Shown here: positions 1 through 7,042 of the stretch, piece after piece
Layout of the letters: every line of letters begins with the position of its first letter
How positions within the stretch are numbered: the first letter of the stretch is position 1
NCBI GenBank assembly: GCA_021157505.1
Contig: JAGGWI010000001.1
Span: 1-17,574 of the forward strand
Direction: 5' to 3'
Source: Desulfuromusa sp.
Lineage (GTDB): Bacteria > Desulfobacterota > Desulfuromonadia > Desulfuromonadales > Geopsychrobacteraceae
DNA length: 17,574 nucleotides
The notes under the pieces: generated by a model
The model's input: the letters and a program-made list of their open reading frames with translations, nothing else
What the model was told of the DNA's origin: nothing
Database searches by the model: none
Made by a program: the position numbers and the translations under genes

Positions 1-1020
1 CCGGTGGATGCAAAAAATATCGACTATATGATCATCAACCATATGGAACCCGATCATACCAGTTGGCTGCCTGAATTCTACCGGCAAAATCCCCAGCTAC
101 AGTTCTATCTTACCGGTAAAGCTGCCGAGCTACTGAAATCCTTTTACGGTATTGATCAGAATATCCACGTTATTAAAGATGGGGACACTCTGGATCTGGG
201 ACAAGGAAAAGTTCTCAGTTTTCATGAAACACCGAATATTCACTGGCCTGAAACGATGATGACCTTTGAGCAGAGCAGTGGAACCTTGTTTTCCTGCGAT
301 GCTTTCGGTTCTTACGGCAAGTTGGATCGCGTCTTTTTTGATGACCGTCTCTCCACCGATCAGCATACTTTTTTCAGCAATGAAGCCTTGCGTTACTACG
401 CTAATATTGTCTCCAGTTTTTCTCCCTTTGTTACCAAAGGGATCAACCATCTCAGTGATCTTGATATCAGGGTGATTGCCCCCTCTCACGGGATTATCTG
501 GCGGGAAAATCCGAAAGAAATTATCGAGTCCTATGCCCGTTTTGCCAGCTATATGAACGGCCCTGCAGAAGCGGAAGTGACTGTTATCTGGTCAAGTATG
601 TACGGCAATACCGAAAAACTGGTTAACAACGTTGTTCAGGGAGTTCGGCGAGAAGGGCTTCCGGTACATGTCCATCGAGTCCCCGATGAGCACGTTGGTG
701 CCATCCTCGCTTCGGCCTGGAAATCAGCTGGTCTTATTTTAGGAATGCCTACCTACGAATACGAAATGTTCCCCCCCATGGCGTGGGTGCTCGATATGTT
801 CCGGCGGAAAAAAGTCTGGAACAAAAAAGTTCTCCGCTTCGGTTCAGCTGGCTGGTCCGGTGGTGCCCAGCGCGAACTGGATAAACTGACTGAGAAAATG
901 AAGTGGGAATTTATCGAGCCGATTGAGTGGAAGGGTGCTCCCGGAGAAAAAGAGCTGGATCTGGCACTGGCACAAGGGCAAGCGCTGGCAAGACAAGTGA
1001 AGGAGTTCTGCGGGAAGTAG
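1..1020 (+). CDS. A-type flavoprotein (flavodiiron protein, FprA/Rd:O2 or NO oxidoreductase family), 5'-truncated
   Basis: Flavodiiron proteins reduce O2 to water or NO to N2O in the cytoplasm of anaerobes, taking electrons from rubredoxin or F420H2. The reading frame is open from base 1, so the N-terminus lies outside the window. Counting from the codon at base 4, the metallo-beta-lactamase-like part has the diiron ligand motif NHMEPDH (H13, E15, D17, H18), then H80, the bridging Asp of SCDAFG (D99) and H162 of APSHGIIWR. The flavodoxin domain begins near residue 192 with the FMN-phosphate loop SSMYGNTEK, followed by GMPTYEYE and FGSAGWSGGA. The protein ends after the flavodoxin domain, so there is no fused rubredoxin or flavin reductase domain and it must rely on a separate electron donor. 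All expected diiron ligands in the visible part are present. Whether O2 or NO is the substrate cannot be told from sequence. Confidence 0.93.
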   Translation, partial: PVDAKNIDYMIINHMEPDHTSWLPEFYRQNPQLQFYLTGKAAELLKSFYGIDQNIHVIKDGDTLDLGQGKVLSFHETPNIHWPETMMTFEQSSGTLFSCDAFGSYGKLDRVFFDDRLSTDQHTFFSNEALRYYANIVSSFSPFVTKGINHLSDLDIRVIAPSHGIIWRENPKEIIESYARFASYMNGPAEAEVTVIWSSMYGNTEKLVNNVVQGVRREGLPVHVHRVPDEHVGAILASAWKSAGLILGMPTYEYEMFPPMAWVLDMFRRKKVWNKKVLRFGSAGWSGGAQRELDKLTEKMKWEFIEPIEWKGAPGEKELDLALAQGQALARQVKEFCGK

Positions 1021-1045
1021 AAAAATCTTGATACTTTCGGCATTC

Positions 1046-1088
1046 AAAAAAAAGTGGCCAGATCATGATAGAATGATGGTCTGGCCAC
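1046..1088. terminator. Bidirectional rho-independent terminator between convergent genes
   Basis: A 13-bp stem (1054-1066 with 1076-1088, one G-U wobble) closes a 9-nt loop. On the minus strand it is followed by eight T (plus-strand A run 1046-1053), an excellent terminator for the hydrolase gene at 1169-1672. On the plus strand it is followed by ATTTAATTT, weaker but usable for the flavodiiron gene. Confidence 0.8.
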
Positions 1089-1168
1089 ATTTAATTTACC
1101 CGCCTGCTCTGCTTAGAAACTACAATCACCAACATCAGAGTTAAAGACATATCAAAAACTCAAACAGG

Positions 1169-1672
1169 CTATAGTTTCGATATATTGTCCAAAAATCCCC
1201 GAAAAATATTTTCCACCACTGCGATCGAACTTTGCAAACGATGATCTCCATCAATCAGGTGGAGGCTGCAATTTTCCTGTTGCGCAAATCTGATTGAATT
1301 CTCAGGCGGAATAACATCATCTGACCAGCCATGAACAATTTCTATGAATGGATAATCAGAAGAAAATTTCTGTGTTTTGTAACCCGGAAGATACAGGGCC
1401 GGAGCGAGAAGAAACAGCCCCTTTACCGCAATCTGTTCAGCAGCAACCAGAGAGACATAGCCCCCCATACTCGACCCAACCAGGACAGTGGTTCCATCAC
1501 TGCTTCCCTGTAGTTTGGACAGTAAACGCTCAACCCGAAGATCCGGATCAGCCAGGCCACTATAGTCAATGCTGTCAACCTGATAGCCATATTCTTTCGC
1601 GACTGCGGCAAGTCGCTTTATCTTACTGCCCCGGGGACCACTCTCTTTTCCATGTGAAAACCAGATCTTCAT
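1169..1672 (-). CDS. Small alpha/beta-hydrolase (YqiA/serine esterase-like)
   Basis: A 167-residue single-domain alpha/beta hydrolase without signal peptide, presumably cytosolic. The N-terminus carries the strand and oxyanion-type SHGKESGPRGSK region. The nucleophile elbow is GSSMGG with Ser68 in a G-x-S-x-G context. The acid is in HGWSDDVIP (Asp118 or Asp119) and the catalytic His is H144 in DGDHRL. This is the size and order of YqiA-type short esterases. The ATG is preceded by GGAAGGTG at good spacing. The gene stands alone, converging with the flavodiiron gene at a shared terminator and diverging from the zinc-protein gene. The substrate is unknown; esterase or thioesterase activity is a family-level inference. 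Confidence 0.85.
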   Translation of the reverse strand: MKIWFSHGKESGPRGSKIKRLAAVAKEYGYQVDSIDYSGLADPDLRVERLLSKLQGSSDGTTVLVGSSMGGYVSLVAAEQIAVKGLFLLAPALYLPGYKTQKFSSDYPFIEIVHGWSDDVIPPENSIRFAQQENCSLHLIDGDHRLQSSIAVVENIFRGFLDNISKL

Positions 1673-1866
1673 AAAACACCTTCCCGTGCTGGCACTTGAT
1701 TGTCAGTGACTTCAACTCAAATAGCACCATGGTCATACCACACATACGATATCTAAATCATGAAATCATATATTCAAGTTTCCTCCTGACTCTTATATTT
1801 AAAGCTGGCGAAATTAGTCTCTATTGATTATGGTGATCGACGCTAAACTAACTCGAGGAATAGATC
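1673..1866. other. Divergent intergenic region
   Basis: This gap separates the minus-strand hydrolase from the plus-strand zinc-protein gene and should contain both promoters. It is AT-rich. I found no -35/-10 pair close enough to consensus to place either promoter. A short direct repeat of ATGATTT is visible on the minus strand near 1755-1770. Confidence 0.4.
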
Positions 1867-2070
1867 ATGTCAGAAGAAAAATCACCCTGGATGTGCCACG
1901 TTTGTCATCACTATTCTACCATCGGCGAAGGGATCGTCTGCGACGAATGTTACATGTTGACCTGTAATGAGCACATCACAACGGCCACCGTATTGAACAA
2001 TGAATCGGGGCTATATGAATTGAAAAAAATCTGCGTTGAATGTCAGTTCAAAAAATCCTTGAATCAATAA
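1867..2070 (+). CDS. Small protein with two-zinc cross-brace-like Cys/His pattern (unknown function)
   Basis: A 67-residue protein that I cannot assign to a named family. It has eight potential zinc ligands in four pairs: C10-x2-C13, C25-x2-C28, C33-x2-H36 and C56-x2-C59. This spacing resembles the interleaved (cross-brace) double zinc sites of RING, FYVE and PHD fingers. It could equally be two consecutive zinc ribbons. There is no transmembrane segment or signal peptide. The N-terminus MSEEKSPW looks disordered and the tail FKKSLNQ is basic. GAGGAA stands 6 nt before the ATG and supports this start. The gene lies 20 bp upstream of the YciH-type gene on the same strand, so the two are likely co-transcribed, and a nucleic-acid or ribosome-related role is a fair guess. 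The density of ligands makes a real protein very likely. Confidence 0.8.
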   Translation: MSEEKSPWMCHVCHHYSTIGEGIVCDECYMLTCNEHITTATVLNNESGLYELKKICVECQFKKSLNQ

Positions 2071-2090
2071 CATCCATTCTGGAAAAAATT

Positions 2091-2450
2091 ATGGGAAGCT
2101 CAAACCATCGTCTAGTCTATTCTGATGAAACAGGATCGACCTGCCCCAAGTGTGGTCAGCTGCTTCGAAAATGTCGCTGCAACAACAAACCAGCAAATAG
2201 TGTTAAAAGTGATGGAATTGTCCGTATTCAGAGAGAAACCAAAGGACGCAAAGGTAAAGGGGTGACTCTGATCACCGGCATCCCGCTGGTTGGGGATGAA
2301 TTGAAATCACTGGCTAAAACGCTGAAGCAGAAATGTGGAACCGGGGGGACAATCAAAAACGGTGTAGTTGAAATCCAGGGGGATCATCGTGATTTAATAT
2401 TAAATCTGTTGGAAGATAAAGGTTGGACAGTTAAAAAAGCCGGGGGTTAA
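2091..2450 (+). CDS. yciH: SUI1/eIF1-like translation factor (YciH family)
   Basis: A 119-residue relative of bacterial YciH and eukaryotic eIF1, which influence start-codon fidelity on the small ribosomal subunit. The body is clear: GIVRIQRETKGRKGKGVT, then ITGIPL, then KCGTGGTIKNGVVEIQGD and the C-terminal helix ending VKKAGG. I chose the ATG at 2091 because the protein then begins MGSSNHRLVYSDETG, matching the usual YciH N-terminus, and GGAAAA lies about 6 nt upstream. A longer frame from 2040 overlaps the preceding gene and adds unconserved residues. Between the N-terminal motif and the SUI1 core is a Cys cluster, CPKCGQLLRKCRC, not present in E. coli YciH as I recall it, which could bind one zinc. 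The gene follows the small zinc-protein gene by 20 bp. Its TAA shares the palindrome TTAA with the stop codon of the convergent gene, leaving no room for a terminator between them. Confidence 0.92.
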   Translation: MGSSNHRLVYSDETGSTCPKCGQLLRKCRCNNKPANSVKSDGIVRIQRETKGRKGKGVTLITGIPLVGDELKSLAKTLKQKCGTGGTIKNGVVEIQGDHRDLILNLLEDKGWTVKKAGG

Positions 2451-3562
2451 ACGATCCGAACCGGCGCGAACCCTCCCCCCTCAGTTCGCAAATTTGTCAC
2501 CTGCCCTTGATATAACCTGGCTCCCACCCCGATGAGATGATTGCGGTAAACGAACAATCGTAGATCCATCTTAAACTCCTCACCCGTTTCGGAGGTTTCA
2601 ACTGACGGAGCCACCACCTCCTGAACCAGGGTAGTTTCCGGGTCCAGATCGGCAAAACGCTTTCTGGTAATCCCCCTTCCCATCAACACACCACGACTTG
2701 CGAATCTGGTGACCGGCTTGAAAATGAGTTTTTTACGTCGCGACCAGATATCATCCCGATCCTGTTCTGCTAACAAGAAACTGGGTGGAACCATTTCCAG
2801 TAACAACTCTCTGTCAGAAATGGATAAATCCAGCTTATCCAAAGCGGCAGGGTCAGACCAGAACACCATCCGCCGCTTGTCAGCCAACAATCCATAGGCA
2901 AAAGGGTTGGGAGAGAGGCAGACTTTGCCGGCCAGGTATGCTGCTTTCAATTCCGACATCGGAGCTGTTTCAAGGTAAAAATCGCAGTGTCGATTGTAGA
3001 CAAGATCAACTTTTTCACCACGCGAATAGACACCGTCCGAGCGCACCTGAAGTTCTTTGACAGCAGCGACATGAGCATCGATTCCATGTTGGCACAACCA
3101 ATCACAGCAGCCAACCATTTCAGGCAGGAGCGGCTGCTGCTCAACATCTTCATCAACCACAACAACTCTCTTTAAGGGTCGATTTCCTCCAGAAAAGTCG
3201 TGCCATTCCTGCAGATAGCTTTGCAGCAAACGCTGCTGAAATCGCTCTGAAAGATAAAGAGGTGACGCCTTTCCAGCCAATTGCTCACTCAGCCAGGCGA
3301 TATAACCACCTCCCGCATTGGTATTGACCTCAATCAACCGTGGGCCATTGGCCGTTAAATGAAAATCATAGCCCATCATCAATGCGGCGTGACCGGGATC
3401 AAACTGTGCAATATCGGGAAGGAGCGGCAACACCTGAGCACGGTATTCAGTCGATTGACTCAAGCGGAACAGCAGACGTACCAGCCGCAACATCTGGCAT
3501 AGATCTCGATAAGGTAAATGGGCAATTAAACGGCTGATAGGGAGATTTGTATCGACAGGCAT
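2447..3562 (-). CDS. ATP-grasp-like protein, probably circularly permuted (unknown substrate)
   Basis: A 371-residue soluble protein without a firm family name. Features that suggest an ATP-grasp fold: MGYDFH followed by RLIEVNTNAGGG (E78, N80, like the E-x-N magnesium motif), the lysine-containing strand KLIFKPVTRFASRGV (near 278-292), VQEVV (E315), MDLRLFV (D333, R335) and the C-terminal QVTNLRTEGGGFAPV. Because the E-x-N motif precedes the lysine and D-x-R motifs, the order matches circularly permuted ATP-grasp enzymes, which form amide or peptide-like bonds using ATP. It lies 9 bp downstream of the LOG-family gene on the same strand, so the two are almost certainly co-transcribed. The start has AAAGGGAT just upstream. 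Alternatives are a glutathionylspermidine-synthase-like ligase or a non-catalytic relative; the substrate cannot be read from the sequence. Confidence 0.55.
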   Translation of the reverse strand: MPVDTNLPISRLIAHLPYRDLCQMLRLVRLLFRLSQSTEYRAQVLPLLPDIAQFDPGHAALMMGYDFHLTANGPRLIEVNTNAGGGYIAWLSEQLAGKASPLYLSERFQQRLLQSYLQEWHDFSGGNRPLKRVVVVDEDVEQQPLLPEMVGCCDWLCQHGIDAHVAAVKELQVRSDGVYSRGEKVDLVYNRHCDFYLETAPMSELKAAYLAGKVCLSPNPFAYGLLADKRRMVFWSDPAALDKLDLSISDRELLLEMVPPSFLLAEQDRDDIWSRRKKLIFKPVTRFASRGVLMGRGITRKRFADLDPETTLVQEVVAPSVETSETGEEFKMDLRLFVYRNHLIGVGARLYQGQVTNLRTEGGGFAPVRIV

Positions 3563-3571
3563 GATATCCCT

Positions 3572-4597
3572 TTAAAAAGAATTGATACGACGGATAAAGG
3601 ATTTAAGTAAACCGTAGCTGCGCCGATTAAATTCAACGGTTAAACGTGGAAGATGTTTTAAATCGGGCTGATCATCTTCCTCAGGCAGAGGAGAGCTTAA
3701 ACTCATTTTTCCACCTGGGATCAGGATTTTCCCAAATTCGCTGGTTAAAATCTGCAGATGATCAGAGTCAAGCACCTTATTCAAACGAATAACCATCTTA
3801 TTTCTAACAAACCGCATGGAATGGTAGTTGCGGTAGAAATCATCAATGATCTGAACGGCTTCAACTGGATCTTTGGTCACGCTGAACAAGGCAAAATCCT
3901 CGCCGGAAATCAATCCCCTTTTCAACAAACTGTCTCTGAGAAACTCCAACCAGTCTTCCCAGTAACCACCTTCATCATCAATCATCACCAGCGGGATCGG
4001 TGGATTTTTACCGGTCTGGATCAGAGTCATTATCTCCATCGCTTCATCAAGGGTACCGAATCCACCGGGAAACGTGACCACAGCATCGGCCTCTTTAAGA
4101 AAAGCGACCTTACGATTGAAAAAATATTTGTAAGTGATAGATTTTTCATCCTGATCCATCACCGGGTTGGTATCCTGCTCAAACGGGAGGCGGATATTGA
4201 CCGCAAAAGAGTTTTCAACCCCGGCCCCCTCATTCCCAGCCTGCATAATTCCAGGGCCACCCCCGGTAATCACCATATAGTTTTTCTCTGCCAGTAATCG
4301 AGTAAACTCTACACAGGTTTTATAGATTGGTTCATCCGCTGTCGTTCTGGCGCTGCCAAAAACAGTGACTTTTTTGCGCTGCCGATAGGGGGAAAAAACT
4401 TTATTGGTGTAACGCATCTCCTTCATCGTCATACTCATAAGTTTCTGATCTGCCAGATAATCATTTTCCTGGCCAGATTTTAATGCTCCAATAATCATTT
4501 CACGAATTGTTTCAGGGTGATAAACCTCGGCCTTACGCATCAGCAATTCAATAATTTCATCGATCTCACCGTTACGGCGGTCAAAACTCAATGGCAT
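3572..4597 (-). CDS. LOG-family nucleotide 5'-monophosphate phosphoribohydrolase/nucleosidase
   Basis: LOG-family (TIGR00730-type) enzymes hydrolyse the N-glycosidic bond of nucleoside 5'-monophosphates, releasing base and ribose 5-phosphate. The Rossmann-like core starts at VTVFGSAR (near 77-84). The two signature motifs are GGGPGIMQAGNEGA (112-125) and PGGFGTLDE (177-185), the second containing the catalytic Glu. At 341 residues it is longer than plant-type LOGs (about 200) and carries an N-terminal helical extension (1-75) and a C-terminal extension (about 245-341), closer in length to the larger bacterial nucleosidases. A perfect AGGAGG lies 8 nt before the ATG. It is the first gene of a two-gene unit with the ATP-grasp-like protein. 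Cytokinin activation is unlikely in this setting; nucleotide salvage or purge is the family-based guess. Confidence 0.88.
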   Translation of the reverse strand: MPLSFDRRNGEIDEIIELLMRKAEVYHPETIREMIIGALKSGQENDYLADQKLMSMTMKEMRYTNKVFSPYRQRKKVTVFGSARTTADEPIYKTCVEFTRLLAEKNYMVITGGGPGIMQAGNEGAGVENSFAVNIRLPFEQDTNPVMDQDEKSITYKYFFNRKVAFLKEADAVVTFPGGFGTLDEAMEIMTLIQTGKNPPIPLVMIDDEGGYWEDWLEFLRDSLLKRGLISGEDFALFSVTKDPVEAVQIIDDFYRNYHSMRFVRNKMVIRLNKVLDSDHLQILTSEFGKILIPGGKMSLSSPLPEEDDQPDLKHLPRLTVEFNRRSYGLLKSFIRRINSF

Positions 4598-4643
4598 TGC
4601 AAGCTCCTCCTGTCAGTCATTTGTAAAGCGCTGGCATCTCCAT

Positions 4644-4678
4644 AAAAAACGGCAGTACGATACAATATCATACTGCCG
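4644..4678 (-). terminator. rho-independent terminator of the RNase P RNA gene
   Basis: A 13-bp stem (4650-4662 with 4666-4678, one G-U wobble) with a 3-nt loop is followed on the minus strand by six T. It starts about 10 nt after the inferred 3' end of the RNase P RNA. It also sits only 46 bp before the LOG-family start codon, so that gene needs read-through or a promoter overlapping the terminator. Confidence 0.85.
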
Positions 4679-4694
4679 GATAAAAAATGGCCAA
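4667..4694 (-). promoter_or_regulatory. Candidate promoter for the LOG/ATP-grasp unit overlapping the rnpB end
   Basis: On the minus strand TTGGCC (4689-4694) and TATGAT (4667-4672) are separated by 16 bp, a passable -35/-10 pair. It would start transcription inside the terminator hairpin and upstream of the LOG-family AGGAGG. It overlaps the P1 strand at the 3' end of the RNase P RNA. Only base similarity supports it. Confidence 0.25.
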
Positions 4695-5133
4695 AGAAGT
4701 TCGTAAGCCGGGTTTTGTTCCCCACTGAGGTTACCCGCAGCAGGGCGATGATCATTCATCTAGGACCGTCGTTGCCAACGGTCTCAAGCAGCCAGACCCG
4801 GGAACTTCGGGCGGACAGCCCTCAATCGTTCCCCTATTCGACCTTGCTCCGGATGGGGTTTACCGAGCTTCCAACGTCACCGTTAGAACTGGTGAGCTCT
4901 TACCTCACCCTTTCACCCTTATCCGCCTTCGTAATGCTTGGCAGACGGTCTTCTCTCTGTGGCACTTTCCCTGGGGTTGCCCCCGGTTCCCGTTAGGAAC
5001 CATCCTGTCCTTTGGAGCCCGGACTTTCCTCCCCCCACCTTATATTCTCTGTACTTCGGGGACATGTACTTGATACGTGTCCCCAGATAACAGAATACAA
5101 AGGTGGGCGGCGATCATCTGTCCTTCTTTGACC
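4689..5133 (-). ncRNA. rnpB: RNase P RNA (bacterial class A)
   Basis: This is the catalytic RNA of RNase P, which matures tRNA 5' ends. Read on the minus strand it has the hallmark GAGGAAAGTCCGGGCTCC (P4 5' side, CR I), GGTGAAAGGGTGAGGTAAGA followed by GCTCACC (CR II/III region), AGCAAGGTCGAATAGGGGAA (CR IV) and ACAAAACCCGGCTTA (P4 3' side, CR V). The ends were set by an 11-bp P1 helix pairing 5123-5133 with 4689-4699 (one G-U). The inferred length of about 445 nt exceeds E. coli's 377, partly through an enlarged P3 arm: a CCCACCTT/AAGGTGGG stem, TATTCT/AGAATA, then a GGGGACA/TGTCCCC hairpin. The 5' end lies only 14 bp past the stop codon of the zinc-ribbon gene, so its promoter is within that gene or it is processed from a longer transcript. 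A TATAAA at the 5' border could be its -10. No protein gene is believable inside it. Confidence 0.97.
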
Positions 5134-5147
5134 AAATTTATAGCTGA

Positions 5148-5876
5148 TTATGATTTTTCTGTATCAGCATATAAAATCCGGTTGCAATGGGGGCAAGTTT
5201 GGATTTCTACAACTTGTAACAGTTTATTGTACTGCTGTGGCGGTAACTGCATATTACAACCAAGACAAGCCCCATTTCTAGCCAAAGCAAGAGCCAAACC
5301 ACCCCGACGCTTGAACAAGGTATGGTACTTTCGCAATAAACTTACAGGAAGTTCTGCCGCAACCGATTCTCGGGTCTTAGTCCGCTTTAAAAGCACTTTT
5401 TCAGACTCATCGAGCAATTTCTTCAACTCAGCACCGCGAGCTTCTGATTTTTCCTGGATGGCGGCTAGTTCATCCTGCTTCTCCTGAAGATCCTCCTCAA
5501 GAGCTGCTACTTCCTGTTGCTTGGCCTGCATCTGCTCTTCAACATCCTTGTTCGACTTTTTGGCAATATCAATCTCTTTCAGAACAGCCACATATTCTTT
5601 CTGGGTTTGGATCTCAGGCAAGCGCGCTTCCACCCGGGTTACATTATCCCGTTCCTTCAGCAAGCCTTGCTGCAGTTCTGCTTCCGCCTGCTGCAACTGA
5701 TCCACCTCACCGTTTAACTGATCAAGCATTGCCTGAACACGAGTGGCATCAGCCTCAAAAGTATCCAACTCATCAGAATAATCCTTGCGGGTTGTTTCGA
5801 TAGAGCTGATTTCCTGGTCAATTTCCTGAAGATCTCTCAGCAGGTTCATTTTGTTCTGCACGTTAATATCCTCCAT
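5148..5876 (-). CDS. Coiled-coil protein with C4-type zinc ribbon (CT398-like)
   Basis: A 242-residue soluble protein. Residues 10 to about 170 form one long, highly charged coiled-coil helical hairpin rich in Glu, Gln and Lys. The C-terminus has a treble-clef-like zinc ribbon with C204-x2-C207 and C228-x2-C231. This layout matches the widespread C4-type zinc ribbon domain family (CT398/HP0958 type), some members of which bind RNA or assist flagellar or sigma54 functions; the function here is not established. The start at 5876 lacks a strong ribosome binding site, and Met10, just before the conserved NLLRDLQEID, is a possible alternative. It lies 21 bp downstream of the Nif3-like gene and 14 bp upstream of the RNase P RNA on the same strand. 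The Nif3/zinc-ribbon/rnpB arrangement is, to my knowledge, seen in other deltaproteobacteria. Confidence 0.9.
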   Translation of the reverse strand: MEDINVQNKMNLLRDLQEIDQEISSIETTRKDYSDELDTFEADATRVQAMLDQLNGEVDQLQQAEAELQQGLLKERDNVTRVEARLPEIQTQKEYVAVLKEIDIAKKSNKDVEEQMQAKQQEVAALEEDLQEKQDELAAIQEKSEARGAELKKLLDESEKVLLKRTKTRESVAAELPVSLLRKYHTLFKRRGGLALALARNGACLGCNMQLPPQQYNKLLQVVEIQTCPHCNRILYADTEKS

Positions 5877-5897
5877 GTTCAGTCCATGTTGCGACAG

Positions 5898-7028
5898 TCA
5901 GAATACCACCAATGGATCACTCTCTGCTGTCATTTCTATAACCTCAATATGAAATTGTTGCTCGGTAGAAACTTTTCGTAACCGCCTGGAAAGTTCCGCG
6001 ACCATTATTTGCTCCGTGGCGAAGTGGCCAGCATCAATCAATGCAACACCTTCAGCTCTGGCTCTTTGCGCTTCGTGAAACTTGATATCTGCGGTTACCA
6101 GGCAATCTGCACCATGGCTTACTGCAGCGGAAAATAGCGACATTCCGGTGCCACCACAAACAGCGACCCGGTTGATCTGCTGTTGTAAATCGCCAACCAG
6201 TTTGAGAGCTGGAAGCTGTAAATTCACCTTCACCTGCTCCGCAAACTGCTGCAATGAAATAGTTTGTTCAAGTTGACCGACCCGCCCCAGTCCAACATCA
6301 TGGCGTTCTTTTTCTAACGGAATCAGATCGTAAGCCACCTCTTCATAGGGGTGGGCTTTTAACATCCGGGAAACTATCTTATTCAATAGAGAAGCGGGAA
6401 GAATTGTCTCCAACCGCACCTCTTCAGTCGTCTCAAACTCACCGGGAGTCCCTATAAACGGCTGTGTTCCCGGACTGCCACGAAAGGTTCCAGTGCCGCG
6501 ACTGCTGAATGAGCAATGGTCATAAGCATTAATATGTCCCGCGCCAGCAGCAAAAACAGCAGCCCGGACTTCCATTTCGTAATCGGGAGGAACATAGACG
6601 ACCAGTTTGTAAAAATGGCCCTTCTCCGGACGCTCCAACGGGACCAGATCGGTTATCCCCAACCGCTGAGCCAACCAGTCATTCAAACCATCGGCAGCGC
6701 GATCCAGATTGGTGTGGGCACTCACTACGGCGATATCCTGCTTGATCGCCTGGAACAGAACCCGCCCGGTCATATCTGTAGGGCTCAGATGTTTAAGCGG
6801 ACTGAATATCAATGGATGGTGTGAAATGATCAGTTGTGCCCCGAGGCGTTGTGCCTCCTGAACGGCAACCTCTTCAGCATCCAGACAAACCAGAATCCTG
6901 GTAACTTCAGCTTTCGGGTCACCAACCTGCAACCCGACATTATCCCACTCTTCAGCTAAATCCGGGGGACAAAGTCGATTCAGCAAGCCGATTATATCTG
7001 TCAAACGAGCAGTTCTCTGCTTCACCAT
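5898..7028 (-). CDS. Nif3-like dinuclear metal-centre protein (YbgI/YqfO family)
   Basis: Nif3/YbgI proteins are hexameric, bind two metal ions and are often labelled GTP cyclohydrolase 1 type 2 homologue, although their true function is unsettled. The expected ligands are visible: H70 and H71 in ISHHP, D109 in AHTNLD, and H335 and E339 in DAGHFATE. The N-terminal LAEEWDNVGLQVGD is a hallmark. At 376 residues this is the long form, with the PII/CutA-like insert (about residues 138-237, with GHINAYDHCSFSSRGTGTF and KAHPYEEVAYDL). GGGGAG abuts the ATG with no spacer, while the next codon, GTG, would have 3 nt, so initiation may be unusual. It heads a minus-strand run with the zinc-ribbon gene and rnpB. 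A hairpin with a T tract sits 15-50 nt upstream of the start. Confidence 0.93.
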   Translation of the reverse strand: MVKQRTARLTDIIGLLNRLCPPDLAEEWDNVGLQVGDPKAEVTRILVCLDAEEVAVQEAQRLGAQLIISHHPLIFSPLKHLSPTDMTGRVLFQAIKQDIAVVSAHTNLDRAADGLNDWLAQRLGITDLVPLERPEKGHFYKLVVYVPPDYEMEVRAAVFAAGAGHINAYDHCSFSSRGTGTFRGSPGTQPFIGTPGEFETTEEVRLETILPASLLNKIVSRMLKAHPYEEVAYDLIPLEKERHDVGLGRVGQLEQTISLQQFAEQVKVNLQLPALKLVGDLQQQINRVAVCGGTGMSLFSAAVSHGADCLVTADIKFHEAQRARAEGVALIDAGHFATEQIMVAELSRRLRKVSTEQQFHIEVIEMTAESDPLVVF

Positions 7029-7042
7029 CTCCCCGCTGCTGC

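Noticed and set aside
2040..2090. Upstream start for the YciH-type gene
   Set aside because: It would overlap the preceding gene and add 17 residues before the conserved N-terminus; the ATG at 2091 has a ribosome binding site.
3758..4297. 179-residue plus-strand open frame
   Set aside because: Antisense to the LOG-family core motifs, with no ribosome binding site; it is a codon-bias shadow of the real gene.
4715..4996. 93-residue plus-strand open frame
   Set aside because: It is entirely inside the RNase P RNA gene on the other strand and follows conserved RNA segments; its amino acid sequence has no protein character.
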